A stretch of DNA of 46,733 bases from a virus, in the IMG/VR virus record IMGVR_UViG_3300022935_000032, positions 1 through 46,733 of that record; one strand, given 5' to 3'. The position numbers and the translations under genes are program-made. The notes beneath the pieces are model-generated. The model saw only the letters and a program-made list of their open reading frames with translations. It was not told the DNA's origin and ran no database searches. Shown here piece after piece: positions 23,122 to 31,207 of this stretch (positions are counted from its first letter, which is position 1; each line of letters begins with the position of its first letter).

Positions 23122-24253
23122 TTTTGTGTAAGAGTTCAACAGGTTGCTTTTGTTGAAATAAGTTTAGGTAATGTTGTCTATTATAATCTAACACAGGTTT
23201 AAGTTCGTTATACATATCACGCAGTTCGTGAATATTCAAACTATTAAGTTTTATTAACTCGTCTTTTACGTTTTTTAAACGCTGACGTGCAAATGATAAT
23301 TCGTCATAACTTTCATCAATAACACTATTAAAAGTTATAAATCCTAATTCCCTTAATTGCTTTAGTGTATCTTGTAAGCCTACAACAATAAAAGGGTGTT
23401 TGAATAAAAAGCATTTTAAAACTTTTTCTGTAAATGCTTGTCTATGGACATCATCAAAGTCGCCTTCAGTAATAATACTAAAATAACTTTCAGCATAGTA
23501 TTGGCTACCGTCAGGTAAGTTTCTTGCCATTGACTTATATGTTGTTTCATCTAAATCTAAATTAATAGGCAAGTTTGCTTTTAATCTTTGTACAGTTTCT
23601 TCTGACAGATTTGCATTTTGTAAAGACTTGTCAAGATACTTTCTATGTTCTTGTTGTTCTAACGTACCGTCTAATACATATTGATAGTTACCAAGAGGAC
23701 AACTAAGATACGTGTGTTTAGCAATGTCGTATTCAAGCAAGAAGTCAGTTACTTCTAATCTATGCAATCTTTCTTGTCTGTTTAAACATAAAAATTTCTT
23801 TCGACGTAAATTACTATTACCGTTCCAGTCAGTACCTATGTGTTTATTAACATCAATACCATCGTAGCGATCTAAAAATAACTGGACATTAAAATGAATT
23901 TTATTTTCTGTATCGAGAATTTTATTATTGGTTAGTATAACCCAATCTTTTATTGCTGGGTTTTTATCTACAGTTTGTTCAACTAATTTAATAAAATTTT
24001 TATCTGCTAGTCCTTCGTAACTATCGTCAATTACAAGCAGTGTTGGAATATTATAACTTTTAAAAAAGTTTGTAAATTGTGTAAATGTAAATTCGTTATC
24101 ACCTACATATTCGAAAAACACAACTACTTTTTCTGCACCGTCAAGTATCTTATGATTGTAACTTTCGAAGTTAATAATATCTTTAAACTTGTCAAGAAAC
24201 GTTCCAAGGCTTCTTGAGTTACTGTCCATTGTAATTAAAGGTACTGTTATCAT
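23099..24253 (-). CDS. Putative glycosyltransferase of marine phage type
   Basis: This 384-residue protein has an N-terminal alpha/beta half. A KKFLCLNRQERLHRLEVTDF segment then precedes a C-terminal half containing YAESYFSIITEGDFDD, FTEKVLKCFLFKHPFIVVG and LKQLRELGFITF. The order SIITE...TEKVLKxxLFKxPFIVVG is reminiscent of the donor-site region of fucosyltransferase-like (GT10) enzymes, and such proteins recur in marine viral glycan islands. The assignment is by pattern only. Its start overlaps the radical SAM gene upstream by 4 bases. Confidence 0.55.
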   Translation of the reverse strand: MITVPLITMDSNSRSLGTFLDKFKDIINFESYNHKILDGAEKVVVFFEYVGDNEFTFTQFTNFFKSYNIPTLLVIDDSYEGLADKNFIKLVEQTVDKNPAIKDWVILTNNKILDTENKIHFNVQLFLDRYDGIDVNKHIGTDWNGNSNLRRKKFLCLNRQERLHRLEVTDFLLEYDIAKHTYLSCPLGNYQYVLDGTLEQQEHRKYLDKSLQNANLSEETVQRLKANLPINLDLDETTYKSMARNLPDGSQYYAESYFSIITEGDFDDVHRQAFTEKVLKCFLFKHPFIVVGLQDTLKQLRELGFITFNSVIDESYDELSFARQRLKNVKDELIKLNSLNIHELRDMYNELKPVLDYNRQHYLNLFQQKQPVELLHKIKSFVND

Positions 24254-25113
24254 AATAGTTTCACGTTTTTAATTACGGCTTCTTCTTGTGGCTTTAGTTC
24301 GGGATTAGCAGGACACATAGCACAAATCTTGTGTGGTTTAAAAATATTGTCTACAAATTCTTCTAACTCGTTTGCTGAACAATCTACAGCAAGTCCTTTG
24401 TATTGTAGATAAGGCGACCAATCAATATCATTTAGTTGTTTAGTTTTTGTTAAATGGGTACGCAACATACTAATTGGTGGACACTTATATAATTTCTTTT
24501 TGTATATAATAGGATAGGTAGCAACACCACATTTACCATAACTTCCAATTGGGTTTCTATCATCCCACGGTTTTAATTGGCCGTCAACTACTCGTCTATA
24601 GTCATACCAACCGCCTGTTGTTGGATCGGTAACTTCTACCATTACATTGTCTTGTACATACTGTCCTTCGTTAGCATAAGTCCACGATCCTTTAGAATAA
24701 AAGGCATCCCATAAATTTTTTTCTATTAGTTTACGTACTTCTGGATCTCTATTGTGTATACTACAACTTACTTTAGCATGACCAATCTTTTTTAGTGTCT
24801 TAAGTAAATCAGGTCTCTTAGGTAATAGAAAACCGTTTGTATATATTTCAATAGTTGCATGATCAAATATCCTTCTTGCTTCTTTTAAAATATCATAGAT
24901 GCGTGGGTGTATAAGAGGTTCACCACCGATGATAGTAACATGGTCGGGGTCTAATCTAACAAACCACTCTTCCATATTTTTGACAATTTCATCAAACGAC
25001 TCAACGAATGGATGTCCGTAATCAATAAACCGGTCGCAACCTGGACAAGCCAGATCGCAACTGGTTGTGATCATATATTCGAGATGTGGTATATGGTAGC
25101 CGCGATTAGTCAA
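24250..25113 (-). CDS. Radical SAM protein
   Basis: The 287-residue protein has the iron-sulphur motif CDLACPGC (C19, C23, C26), the glycine motif IIGGEPLIHP (61-70), and further cysteines near the C-terminus (GKCGVATYP, KCPPIS, KICAMCP) that could hold auxiliary clusters. It starts inside the end of the amidinotransferase gene and is therefore co-expressed with the amidinotransferase and the aminotransferase. A role in building or altering an amino- or guanidino-compound is inference from this context. Confidence 0.85.
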   Translation of the reverse strand: MTNRGYHIPHLEYMITTSCDLACPGCDRFIDYGHPFVESFDEIVKNMEEWFVRLDPDHVTIIGGEPLIHPRIYDILKEARRIFDHATIEIYTNGFLLPKRPDLLKTLKKIGHAKVSCSIHNRDPEVRKLIEKNLWDAFYSKGSWTYANEGQYVQDNVMVEVTDPTTGGWYDYRRVVDGQLKPWDDRNPIGSYGKCGVATYPIIYKKKLYKCPPISMLRTHLTKTKQLNDIDWSPYLQYKGLAVDCSANELEEFVDNIFKPHKICAMCPANPELKPQEEAVIKNVKLL

Positions 25114-26167
25114 AATAACTTTCCAGTGTGCCTTTACGCTTAGTATCTAAAGTAACACAATGGAAGCCACCTGACAATGTACGTGCTTGACGCATAGGTA
25201 AACCAATTGATTCAATACCGTGTTTGTCTAACTCTTTACGTAGTTCTTCTTGATTCTCATCACAGATTACCAAGTTTTCGTTTACACTCATAAAGTTTAA
25301 ACCAATGTACTTACTGCAAGGCGATACACCATTTGGCAAATTCGTACCAATGTCAATTACCTTATCTCCTGGGAAGAAAATCTTATCCCATTTCTCAAAG
25401 ATTTTAGGATAAAAGTCTGGACGAATTCTATCACCGTTGAACAATACTAAGCCTGGCTTTAAAGGAATTACTGTACTGTCAAAGTGTGAATAACTATAAA
25501 AGCCTTCAGCAAGATGCAGTTTGTAACCTCTTGGCTCAACAATAGTTTTCAACCATTCATAGCCTAGTTTAGTTCCACTGTTACTTACTTGATATAATAA
25601 GTCTTTTCCAAGACGCACTACGTTAGGTGCATCAAATACAATCTCTTTGTTTACAAGAGTTGGAATACTCAAGTCTTCAAGTTGATAACTCTCATCTAAT
25701 AAGCGAGGACGTGGTGCCGCAATCCACTCGGTTCCGCCTTCCATTGCTTCATACAAGAAATCTCTGTACGCTGTTGTTTCATACTGTCTTGCTCTCATAG
25801 CACCTGGACAATCGATAATAAGATTATCTAAAGGCAATAATAAATCTCTTGGACAATATGTATACCAACCTGTTGTTTTCCAATCAGGCGATCCAAATTC
25901 TTTTGAATGATCAATTGACTCCGGGCGTCTTACTTTAACACCTAGGTCTGTTAATACTTTAGCAAAATTATCTAAGTCTTCGTTTGCTTCATCAATTACC
26001 CACTCCGGACTAGGTCCTTCGAGATCTTTAATGTGTTCCCATTTGCAATCAGCAAAACCAAATGAGTGTGTTGATTTATCTACTGTAGGAATACGTGCAT
26101 GATCCGCAATACCTACAAATACCTCTTCTAAAGGATCCCAATCATTATGACTACTTACTACTGTCAT
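25106..26167 (-). CDS. L-arginine:amine amidinotransferase (AGAT/StrB family)
   Basis: This enzyme moves the amidino group from arginine to an amine (glycine in AGAT, an aminocyclitol in StrB). The 353 residues hold the catalytic triad of the family: D179 in FDAPNVVRLG, H228 in SYSHFDSTVIPL, and C337 in LSGGFHCVTLD. The length is typical of the bacterial StrB type. The ribosome-binding site TTGGAGAA precedes the ATG at 26167. The gene overlaps a PLP aminotransferase on one side and a radical SAM gene on the other, which suggests one pathway in which an amine is made and then guanidinylated. Confidence 0.9.
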   Translation of the reverse strand: MTVVSSHNDWDPLEEVFVGIADHARIPTVDKSTHSFGFADCKWEHIKDLEGPSPEWVIDEANEDLDNFAKVLTDLGVKVRRPESIDHSKEFGSPDWKTTGWYTYCPRDLLLPLDNLIIDCPGAMRARQYETTAYRDFLYEAMEGGTEWIAAPRPRLLDESYQLEDLSIPTLVNKEIVFDAPNVVRLGKDLLYQVSNSGTKLGYEWLKTIVEPRGYKLHLAEGFYSYSHFDSTVIPLKPGLVLFNGDRIRPDFYPKIFEKWDKIFFPGDKVIDIGTNLPNGVSPCSKYIGLNFMSVNENLVICDENQEELRKELDKHGIESIGLPMRQARTLSGGFHCVTLDTKRKGTLESYFD

Positions 26168-27023
26168 TTATTTTTTCTCCAATTAAATCACTAATGCAGA
26201 CTCTGTTTACTTCTCCACCGCGATTAAATTCTTTATATTCATCACCGCCTAAACCAAACATAATACAATCAGTGGGTCTTAGATTTTTCTCCTCGCAAAC
26301 CGCATTGTAAACATCTGCATATGTTTTCCAATTCCAATCTACAGGGAAAGTTTTTATCAAACTACTTGCTATACTTAAACTAATTCGGTTATGCATATCT
26401 ACAGAATTGAACACGTCAATACCGTCATCTGTGTCCTCTCTTTCAAGGCGCACACCTACACGTAGATACTCTGCACCATAGAATGCTTTACTAATACTAA
26501 ATGTAATTGTTTCAACAGCAGGATATTCGCTAAGGTTTAAGTTAATGTTTTTAGTGCAAGGATAGTATGCAAAATCTAGTAGTACAGGAATACCAAACTG
26601 TTCTGCATTGCGTAGTAACATATCCGTAGCAGGGTGTTGAATACCTCTATCACTGAACGGCACACTAAGGATTAGTGCATCGCCTTCACGCAAAGGTATA
26701 TCGTTAATCCATTCAAACTGACTACCGTTTTTAAGACAAGCCTGATGATACATAAACTCGCCTTTAAAGAATCTAAAACGTTTTTCTTTGTGTTTGTAAT
26801 AAAAATGGTCAAACGCTTGAACAGTTCCGTTGCATAGTTTAATACTAGCAAATTCTTCAATGCCTTTAATAAAATTAAATTCGCTTGATAAAATCCAATC
26901 TACAAATTCGTACTTAAATTCTTCTGGTAGTTTAGGATTATATAGATCAGCAACAGGGTTTAAACGTTCAATAAACTCTTTTACTTTGTTATCTGATACA
27001 GGTTTAGCACCTCTTAAATTCAT
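26151..27023 (-). CDS. PLP-dependent aminotransferase-like protein (short)
   Basis: A fold-type I aminotransferase signature is visible. D150 in VLLDFAYYP would contact the pyridine nitrogen, the Schiff-base lysine is K179 in FSISKAFYG, and R188 in EYLRVG would bind phosphate. The 290 residues are shorter than the usual 370-400, mainly in the N-terminal and C-terminal small-domain parts, so substrate range may be unusual. A good ribosome-binding site (GGAGTAAAGA) precedes the ATG at 27023. It overlaps the amidinotransferase by 17 bases and probably supplies its amine acceptor. Confidence 0.8.
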   Translation of the reverse strand: MNLRGAKPVSDNKVKEFIERLNPVADLYNPKLPEEFKYEFVDWILSSEFNFIKGIEEFASIKLCNGTVQAFDHFYYKHKEKRFRFFKGEFMYHQACLKNGSQFEWINDIPLREGDALILSVPFSDRGIQHPATDMLLRNAEQFGIPVLLDFAYYPCTKNINLNLSEYPAVETITFSISKAFYGAEYLRVGVRLEREDTDDGIDVFNSVDMHNRISLSIASSLIKTFPVDWNWKTYADVYNAVCEEKNLRPTDCIMFGLGGDEYKEFNRGGEVNRVCISDLIGEKINDSSK

Positions 27024-27522
27024 TCTTTACTCCAGTAATTTGCATAGTGTATTTTGGACTCATGCCAAAATTTCCACTTAAATGCGGTTCATCTTTTTCT
27101 ATTATTATAGCATCACCACGCTTCCAATGCAAGACTGGTTTTTCATTTATTTCAAAATAATGACCCGATTTCCAATCTTCAAGGAAAATGTTTACACGAA
27201 TACAGTCTTGCGGGTCAACTCCGTATTCATTTGAAATTTTATAAAATGTATCAACATGACTTGGTAATGTTTGTCCTGGCATTTGATACATTACTGAGAT
27301 AGTACATCTGTCAAACAATGTTTGAGCAAATGCAATTATATCAACACCTACTTTAAAACTTTGATTGTACTTTGTATTTTCTTTTGTAAAGCCTGCTAGA
27401 TGATAACGTTTATTTTGCTCTTCAAACTCTTTAGAGCGACCTTCGTATTCTATATTATTTTTTTCAGTCCAAGTTAAACTTTTGTAGTTTAACGGAGGCA
27501 ATATAAAACTTACTTGTTCCAT
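27004..27522 (-). CDS. Cupin-fold oxygenase, 2OG-Fe(II)-like
   Basis: The 172-residue protein shows HVD (H89, D91) in TLPSHVDTFYK, a strand FLEDWKSGHYFEI, and a distal histidine H147 in EKDEPHLSGNFG, followed by K157 where an arginine or lysine binds 2-oxoglutarate. The order is that of aspartyl-hydroxylase and 2OG-Fe(II) enzymes. It is paired with a second oxygenase gene that overlaps its start by 13 bases and with the aminotransferase gene at its end. Substrate unknown. Confidence 0.78.
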   Translation of the reverse strand: MEQVSFILPPLNYKSLTWTEKNNIEYEGRSKEFEEQNKRYHLAGFTKENTKYNQSFKVGVDIIAFAQTLFDRCTISVMYQMPGQTLPSHVDTFYKISNEYGVDPQDCIRVNIFLEDWKSGHYFEINEKPVLHWKRGDAIIIEKDEPHLSGNFGMSPKYTMQITGVKNEFKRC

Positions 27523-28256
27523 GGCTGATCGTAAGGTGTTCCTGTTTTTTCATCATACCAATACAAACTTCTGTGCGGAGGATGTTTGTCGTCGTGTTTG
27601 GCATTACTAACATAATAGAACAACCTAATACCCTTTCTGCTTACACCTTCGGGACAAGTCATTGGGTCTGGATACCCATGGAAGGCAAAATTATTATAGT
27701 TCCAAATTACACAGTTACCTGCACCTACAGGAACTTTAGTGTGTACTTTGTTTCTTTTAGTATCGTAAAACTGTAACTGACCACCCCATTCTTCTTGCCA
27801 ATATTCATTAAGATATATTACAACACTTAACATACGATGCAAACGAATTTGCTCATTCCAGTTAAAGTCTGTGTGTATTTTTAAACTGTCTCCTGCAAAT
27901 GACTTCATATATCCTGCGCCAACTAGATGCGGATCAGGAATTAAATCTACAGTATCAGTAACTTCTTGTAACCATTTGATAAACGTTGAACTATGTAATG
28001 CGTGTATAACTGCATCTTGTATTGGAGTACGATCAGTGTTATTAAACTCGTACATACAAGAACCTGCTCTTGTAAAATGCTTACAGTCTTCTAATGGAAT
28101 ATCGTCTAGTTCTTTTGCCAATAATGCAACTAATTCTCTAGGAATAAAGTTTTCTAATGTTAATAAACTGTAGTCAGGATGACTGCGATATTGTTTTTGC
28201 AGTTCATATGTTTCAGGAAATTTATCCAAAATATGATTTATCAGTTGCTGTTTCAT
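27510..28256 (-). CDS. 2OG-Fe(II) oxygenase (prolyl 4-hydroxylase-like)
   Basis: From the ATG at 28256 (a TTG one codon earlier is the other option) the 248-residue protein has HTDFN (H128, D130), EEWGGQLQFYD, distal H193 in NNFAFHGYPDP, and R211 in RKGIRLFYYV, a complete active site. A late-like ATTAAATA lies 6 bases before the ATG and there is no clear ribosome-binding site. It heads the operon of oxygenase, aminotransferase, amidinotransferase and radical SAM genes. Substrate unknown. Confidence 0.87.
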   Translation of the reverse strand: MKQQLINHILDKFPETYELQKQYRSHPDYSLLTLENFIPRELVALLAKELDDIPLEDCKHFTRAGSCMYEFNNTDRTPIQDAVIHALHSSTFIKWLQEVTDTVDLIPDPHLVGAGYMKSFAGDSLKIHTDFNWNEQIRLHRMLSVVIYLNEYWQEEWGGQLQFYDTKRNKVHTKVPVGAGNCVIWNYNNFAFHGYPDPMTCPEGVSRKGIRLFYYVSNAKHDDKHPPHRSLYWYDEKTGTPYDQPWNK

Positions 28257-28262
28257 CAATGA

Positions 28263-28270
28263 TATTTAAT
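28263..28270 (-). promoter_or_regulatory. Possible late-type promoter
   Basis: The minus strand reads ATTAAATA, 6 bases before the ATG at 28256. The core matches the element at 717-724, so the transcript would start about one base before the ATG. A 7-bp inverted repeat (ACACTAA/TTAGTGT, 28271-28294) lies just upstream. Support is weaker than for the GATAAATA elements. Confidence 0.4.
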
Positions 28271-28301
28271 ACACTAAACTTAATTTGTTAGTGTTTCTGA
28301 C

Positions 28302-28859
28302 TTAATGGATTTCTATGTTTTTAAGGCTGTTAATGTAGAGTTCTTCGTTTTGATAGTTGTGAGGTTCAACGTCAATGGGTTTTGCATAAAACGTTGGATT
28401 CTTTTTCCAATCAAAACCAAATAATACTATTTTCTTTGGATTAAAAGATAGAACAAAGTCAATGGCTACCATACCTGTAGAAGGTTCTTGACCTTTTATT
28501 AATTTTAATCTATCTCTGAGATTAGTTATCGGTACAATATAACTTTTGTGTTTATTAAAAAGTCTTTCTGGCTGACGCCCTTTAATACTTGTTTGAATAA
28601 GATATGTTTCACCAAATTGTGTTGGATTTGTTCGCCATGCCATTGGAACAACATTAGAATGTGCATAAAACAAAACATCAAATCGATTGCCGTAACAAGG
28701 ATCACCTAGTTTTGAAATTCCTTTGTTAAATCTACAAACAGTATCGTAACTGTCAATCAACGATCCGTTGTTTTTGTTGTCAAATAGTTTTACAGAATTT
28801 CCTACCAAGCATACTGTTTTGTTTTCAAACTGTAGTCTTATTTCTTCTCTAGTAAGCAT
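28302..28859 (-). CDS. Sialyltransferase-like protein (GT29-type)
   Basis: The 185 residues show the sialyl-motif order of GT29 enzymes. The large motif region is VCLVGNSVKLFDNKNNGSLI followed by YDTVCRFN, the small motif region is EPSTGMVAIDFVL followed by VLFGFDW, and the C-terminal EPHNYQNEELYI contains the H-x4-E pair. The protein is short, as are many viral and bacterial members. It would transfer a sialic-acid-like sugar from a CMP donor; no CMP-sugar synthesis gene is in the window. It overlaps the methyltransferase gene by 22 bases and is the last gene of the gp32-uvsX-uvsY transcription unit. Confidence 0.75.
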   Translation of the reverse strand: MLTREEIRLQFENKTVCLVGNSVKLFDNKNNGSLIDSYDTVCRFNKGISKLGDPCYGNRFDVLFYAHSNVVPMAWRTNPTQFGETYLIQTSIKGRQPERLFNKHKSYIVPITNLRDRLKLIKGQEPSTGMVAIDFVLSFNPKKIVLFGFDWKKNPTFYAKPIDVEPHNYQNEELYINSLKNIEIH

Positions 28860-29383
28860 TCGTATTTTGTCACTGCCTTAGGAATACCCTTCTTACCTTT
28901 TTTAACATAGCCAATAATATCTTCGTGAACAACATTAAATTTATTGTACATGATTTCTTGCCACCAGTCTGGAGTTTTAATAATTAAGTGTGCATTACGT
29001 CCGTCGGGTAAAACTTTTTTTGCTTTAAAACAAGCAATTAAATGATATTGTACTATATTACAACGTTTATTTAAATCATCTAGTGTTGCTTCTAGTGCAT
29101 CTGGTTCTACGTGTTCTAATACATCTGTACTCATAATCATATCTACACTGTCTGGAAGTTGATCGTTAAATGCAGGATCATATCCATAGACAGTCATGTG
29201 TGGATATTTTTCTTTTAATAAATTTACAATTTGTCCTTTACCGCAACCAAAGTCTAAAATAGATTGAGGATTATATTTGGCAATAGCAAGTTCTACTTGT
29301 TTAGGCAAATTACTAGTAGTACCCCAATTTTTATTTTCGTGTGTTTGTTTTAGTTGTTGCTTATATTCTTCTGATACGTTCAT
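28838..29383 (-). CDS. SAM-dependent methyltransferase (paralogue)
   Basis: This 181-residue class I methyltransferase has motif I ILDFGCGKGQIV (42-53), VYGYDPAF, and MSTDVLEHVEP. It is related to the 12493-13032 gene, sharing LPDGRNAHLIIK and the WW that follows, with near-identical DNA over about 35 bases at that block. It overlaps uvsY by 4 bases and the sialyltransferase-like gene by 22. A substrate within the phage glycan or small-molecule pathway is inference from context. Confidence 0.85.
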   Translation of the reverse strand: MNVSEEYKQQLKQTHENKNWGTTSNLPKQVELAIAKYNPQSILDFGCGKGQIVNLLKEKYPHMTVYGYDPAFNDQLPDSVDMIMSTDVLEHVEPDALEATLDDLNKRCNIVQYHLIACFKAKKVLPDGRNAHLIIKTPDWWQEIMYNKFNVVHEDIIGYVKKGKKGIPKAVTKYECLLEKK

Positions 29384-29832
29384 ACTGATGCATCCTCCAT
29401 ACCTGCAACACGTAGTTTAACAATGTTAGTAAGTTGCCACTGTTTTTGATCTAATCCTTTAGTAATGCCTAACCATTTGTTACGCATAAGAGCAAACTCG
29501 TTAATGATCTTTTCCATATCAACAACGTCTGCTTCACCATCAACATACTTTTCAACATCGCGACTTGACAACGAACGTTGATAGTTTTCTAAATATTTCT
29601 TGAAGAAAGAACTGCGTAGTCTACGTAGTTCAATATTGAGGTATTCGAGAATTGCTTCTAATTCTTGTAATTGATTAAAGCGATGTTCGACAAGGCCGGG
29701 CATTTCTGCCGCGGCCTTTTCTATGTTACCATAGACTCGAACTTCTTTTTTTGCTTCTGCTAGTTCGTTTTCAAAATATTGAATAGCATTTGGAATCTCT
29801 GTGATATTTTTTGAGATTTTACCGTACCACAT
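29380..29832 (-). CDS. uvsY: UvsY recombination mediator
   Basis: UvsY loads the RecA-like UvsX onto single-stranded DNA coated with gp32. The 150 residues, close to T4 UvsY (137), are almost entirely helical and charged. The conserved core is around ELAEAKKEVRVYGNIEKAA, LPGLVEHRFNQLQELE-like sequence and FFKKYLENYQRSLSSRDVEK. The gene follows uvsX and the small acidic gene in the same direction, keeping the recombination genes together with gp32. Confidence 0.88.
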   Translation of the reverse strand: MWYGKISKNITEIPNAIQYFENELAEAKKEVRVYGNIEKAAAEMPGLVEHRFNQLQELEAILEYLNIELRRLRSSFFKKYLENYQRSLSSRDVEKYVDGEADVVDMEKIINEFALMRNKWLGITKGLDQKQWQLTNIVKLRVAGMEDASV

Positions 29833-29835
29833 TCA

Positions 29836-30063
29836 TTAATCCCAATCGTCATCATCAGCAACCATATCATCATCAATGTCAAGATAATAATTGATTGCAT
29901 GATCAAGATAATCACAGTTACCTAAAGAATCTTTAAAAGCATCATCTGATACACCGTAGTCTGCCATTAGATCGACAAAGCGTTCTGCAACAATTTCTAA
30001 GTGTTTCTTATCAATGTGTTCTTTAAAAAGATTCCAAGTATCGATAATTTGTGAACTGTCCAT
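29836..30063 (-). CDS. Small acidic conserved protein between uvsX and uvsY
   Basis: This 75-residue protein starts MDSSQIIDTWNLFKEHIDKK and ends in a strongly acidic run (DIDDDMVADDDDWD). I recognise it as a small protein conserved next to uvsY in marine T4-like phages, of unknown function. The ribosome-binding site GGAGTAA precedes the ATG. An acidic protein in a recombination operon could mimic DNA or contact UvsY or gp32, but this is speculation. Confidence 0.75.
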   Translation of the reverse strand: MDSSQIIDTWNLFKEHIDKKHLEIVAERFVDLMADYGVSDDAFKDSLGNCDYLDHAINYYLDIDDDMVADDDDWD

Positions 30064-30071
30064 AAACTAAA

Positions 30072-31154
30072 TTACTCCTCAGGTTGTAATACTTCTTCAA
30101 CAGGAATTTCTTCTTCCATTGTAGTTACCACATCACCTGGTTCGTTATAGTCCATCATGACTTTGTCTAGCAATTCGCCACCGGCTTCCCACGCTTTGCG
30201 ATACTCTTTAGTTTCTTCACCTGTTGATGAAACATATTTAAGTCTATTACCATCCTTTGTAAGAATGCCTTTTTTCTCAAATAAATCAACAAGACCGCTG
30301 TATGGGTTCATTCCTGTTTCATAAGGAATCTTAACCTGTACGCCTTCAAAAGGTTTAGCATATCTTGTTTTCATTACTTTACAAGCCGCTCTAATACCTT
30401 TTACATCACTGATCTTGTTACCATCTTCATCTTCTTTTAGTTTCAATTTCTTCATTGCTACTACGATAGATGATGCATAGATAAAGCCTTGACCGCCTGA
30501 AATCTTGTCATCTGGATCAAACATATCTTGCGATGCATATGTGTGGTTAGTTGCTACTAAGCCTACATTGTGCGAACCAAACATATTAACACAGTTTCTA
30601 ACAAGTGCTGTAAGTGCCTTAGGTTTTCTACCCATATCACCTTTCATATCACCTTTATTAAACTGGTCTACATCTGTTGGTGTTAACAACATACCTAGTG
30701 AATCAATTACAAATAATACCTTAGGACGATCTTCCTCCGGCATATCTTTGTAGTCTGCCATAAATGTTGATACTGTCTTAGCAACATCATCAATCATTGA
30801 CATATTAAGTTTTAGCAGTTTATCTTCGCCTGTATCAACATTAAGCGCCTGTAACCATGTTTCATCAAGTGCGTTTTCTGAATCAATTAGTACAACAAAG
30901 ATACCTTGATCCTGTGCCGCCTTTACAATGTTACCTGCACAAATATATGATTTACCTGCACCAGACTCACCTGCAAAAACAGTTACCTTGCCTAGTGGTA
31001 CACCTTTATTAAAGTCTCCACTTACAAGATAGTTGAGTGCATAGTTACCTGTACTAATCCAATCAGTAGGATCATTAAATCCTGCACTCATACCCGTAAT
31101 AGATTTAGTCAAGTTTTTACGAAACTTGGAAACGTCAAATGCTTTATTAGCCAT
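30072..31154 (-). CDS. uvsX: UvsX RecA-like recombinase
   Basis: UvsX forms the presynaptic filament for strand exchange and recombination-dependent replication. The start at 31154 (MANKAFDVSKFRKNLTKSIT) is fixed by AAGGAGAAG 3-6 bases upstream; an earlier in-frame TTG overlaps that ribosome-binding site. The 360 residues have Walker A GESGAGKS (62-69), Walker B VLFVIDSLGML, and the loop segment GLVATNHTYASQD with the SGGQGFIYAS region. The acidic C-terminus (MEEEIPVEEVLQPEE) is typical. The hairpin at 31173-31198 separates it from gp32. Confidence 0.94.
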   Translation of the reverse strand: MANKAFDVSKFRKNLTKSITGMSAGFNDPTDWISTGNYALNYLVSGDFNKGVPLGKVTVFAGESGAGKSYICAGNIVKAAQDQGIFVVLIDSENALDETWLQALNVDTGEDKLLKLNMSMIDDVAKTVSTFMADYKDMPEEDRPKVLFVIDSLGMLLTPTDVDQFNKGDMKGDMGRKPKALTALVRNCVNMFGSHNVGLVATNHTYASQDMFDPDDKISGGQGFIYASSIVVAMKKLKLKEDEDGNKISDVKGIRAACKVMKTRYAKPFEGVQVKIPYETGMNPYSGLVDLFEKKGILTKDGNRLKYVSSTGEETKEYRKAWEAGGELLDKVMMDYNEPGDVVTTMEEEIPVEEVLQPEE

Positions 31155-31172
31155 TAACTTCTCCTTCAATGT

Positions 31173-31198
31173 GAATAGGGATCCGAAGATCCCTATTC
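31173..31198 (-). terminator. Strong hairpin with UUCG loop between gp32 and uvsX
   Basis: On the minus strand an 11-bp perfect stem (GAATAGGGATC / GATCCCTATTC) closes a TTCG loop, giving the extra-stable C(UUCG)G tetraloop in RNA. No T-tract follows, so it is more likely an attenuator, a processing site or an mRNA-stability element that lowers uvsX relative to gp32 than a full terminator. It ends 12 bases upstream of the uvsX ribosome-binding site. Confidence 0.75.
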
Positions 31199-31207
31199 GT
31201 TAAGCAA

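Noticed and set aside
31173-31198. The gp32-uvsX hairpin as a standard intrinsic terminator.
   Set aside because: No T-tract follows on the minus strand and uvsX has no promoter of its own that I can see, so read-through must occur.
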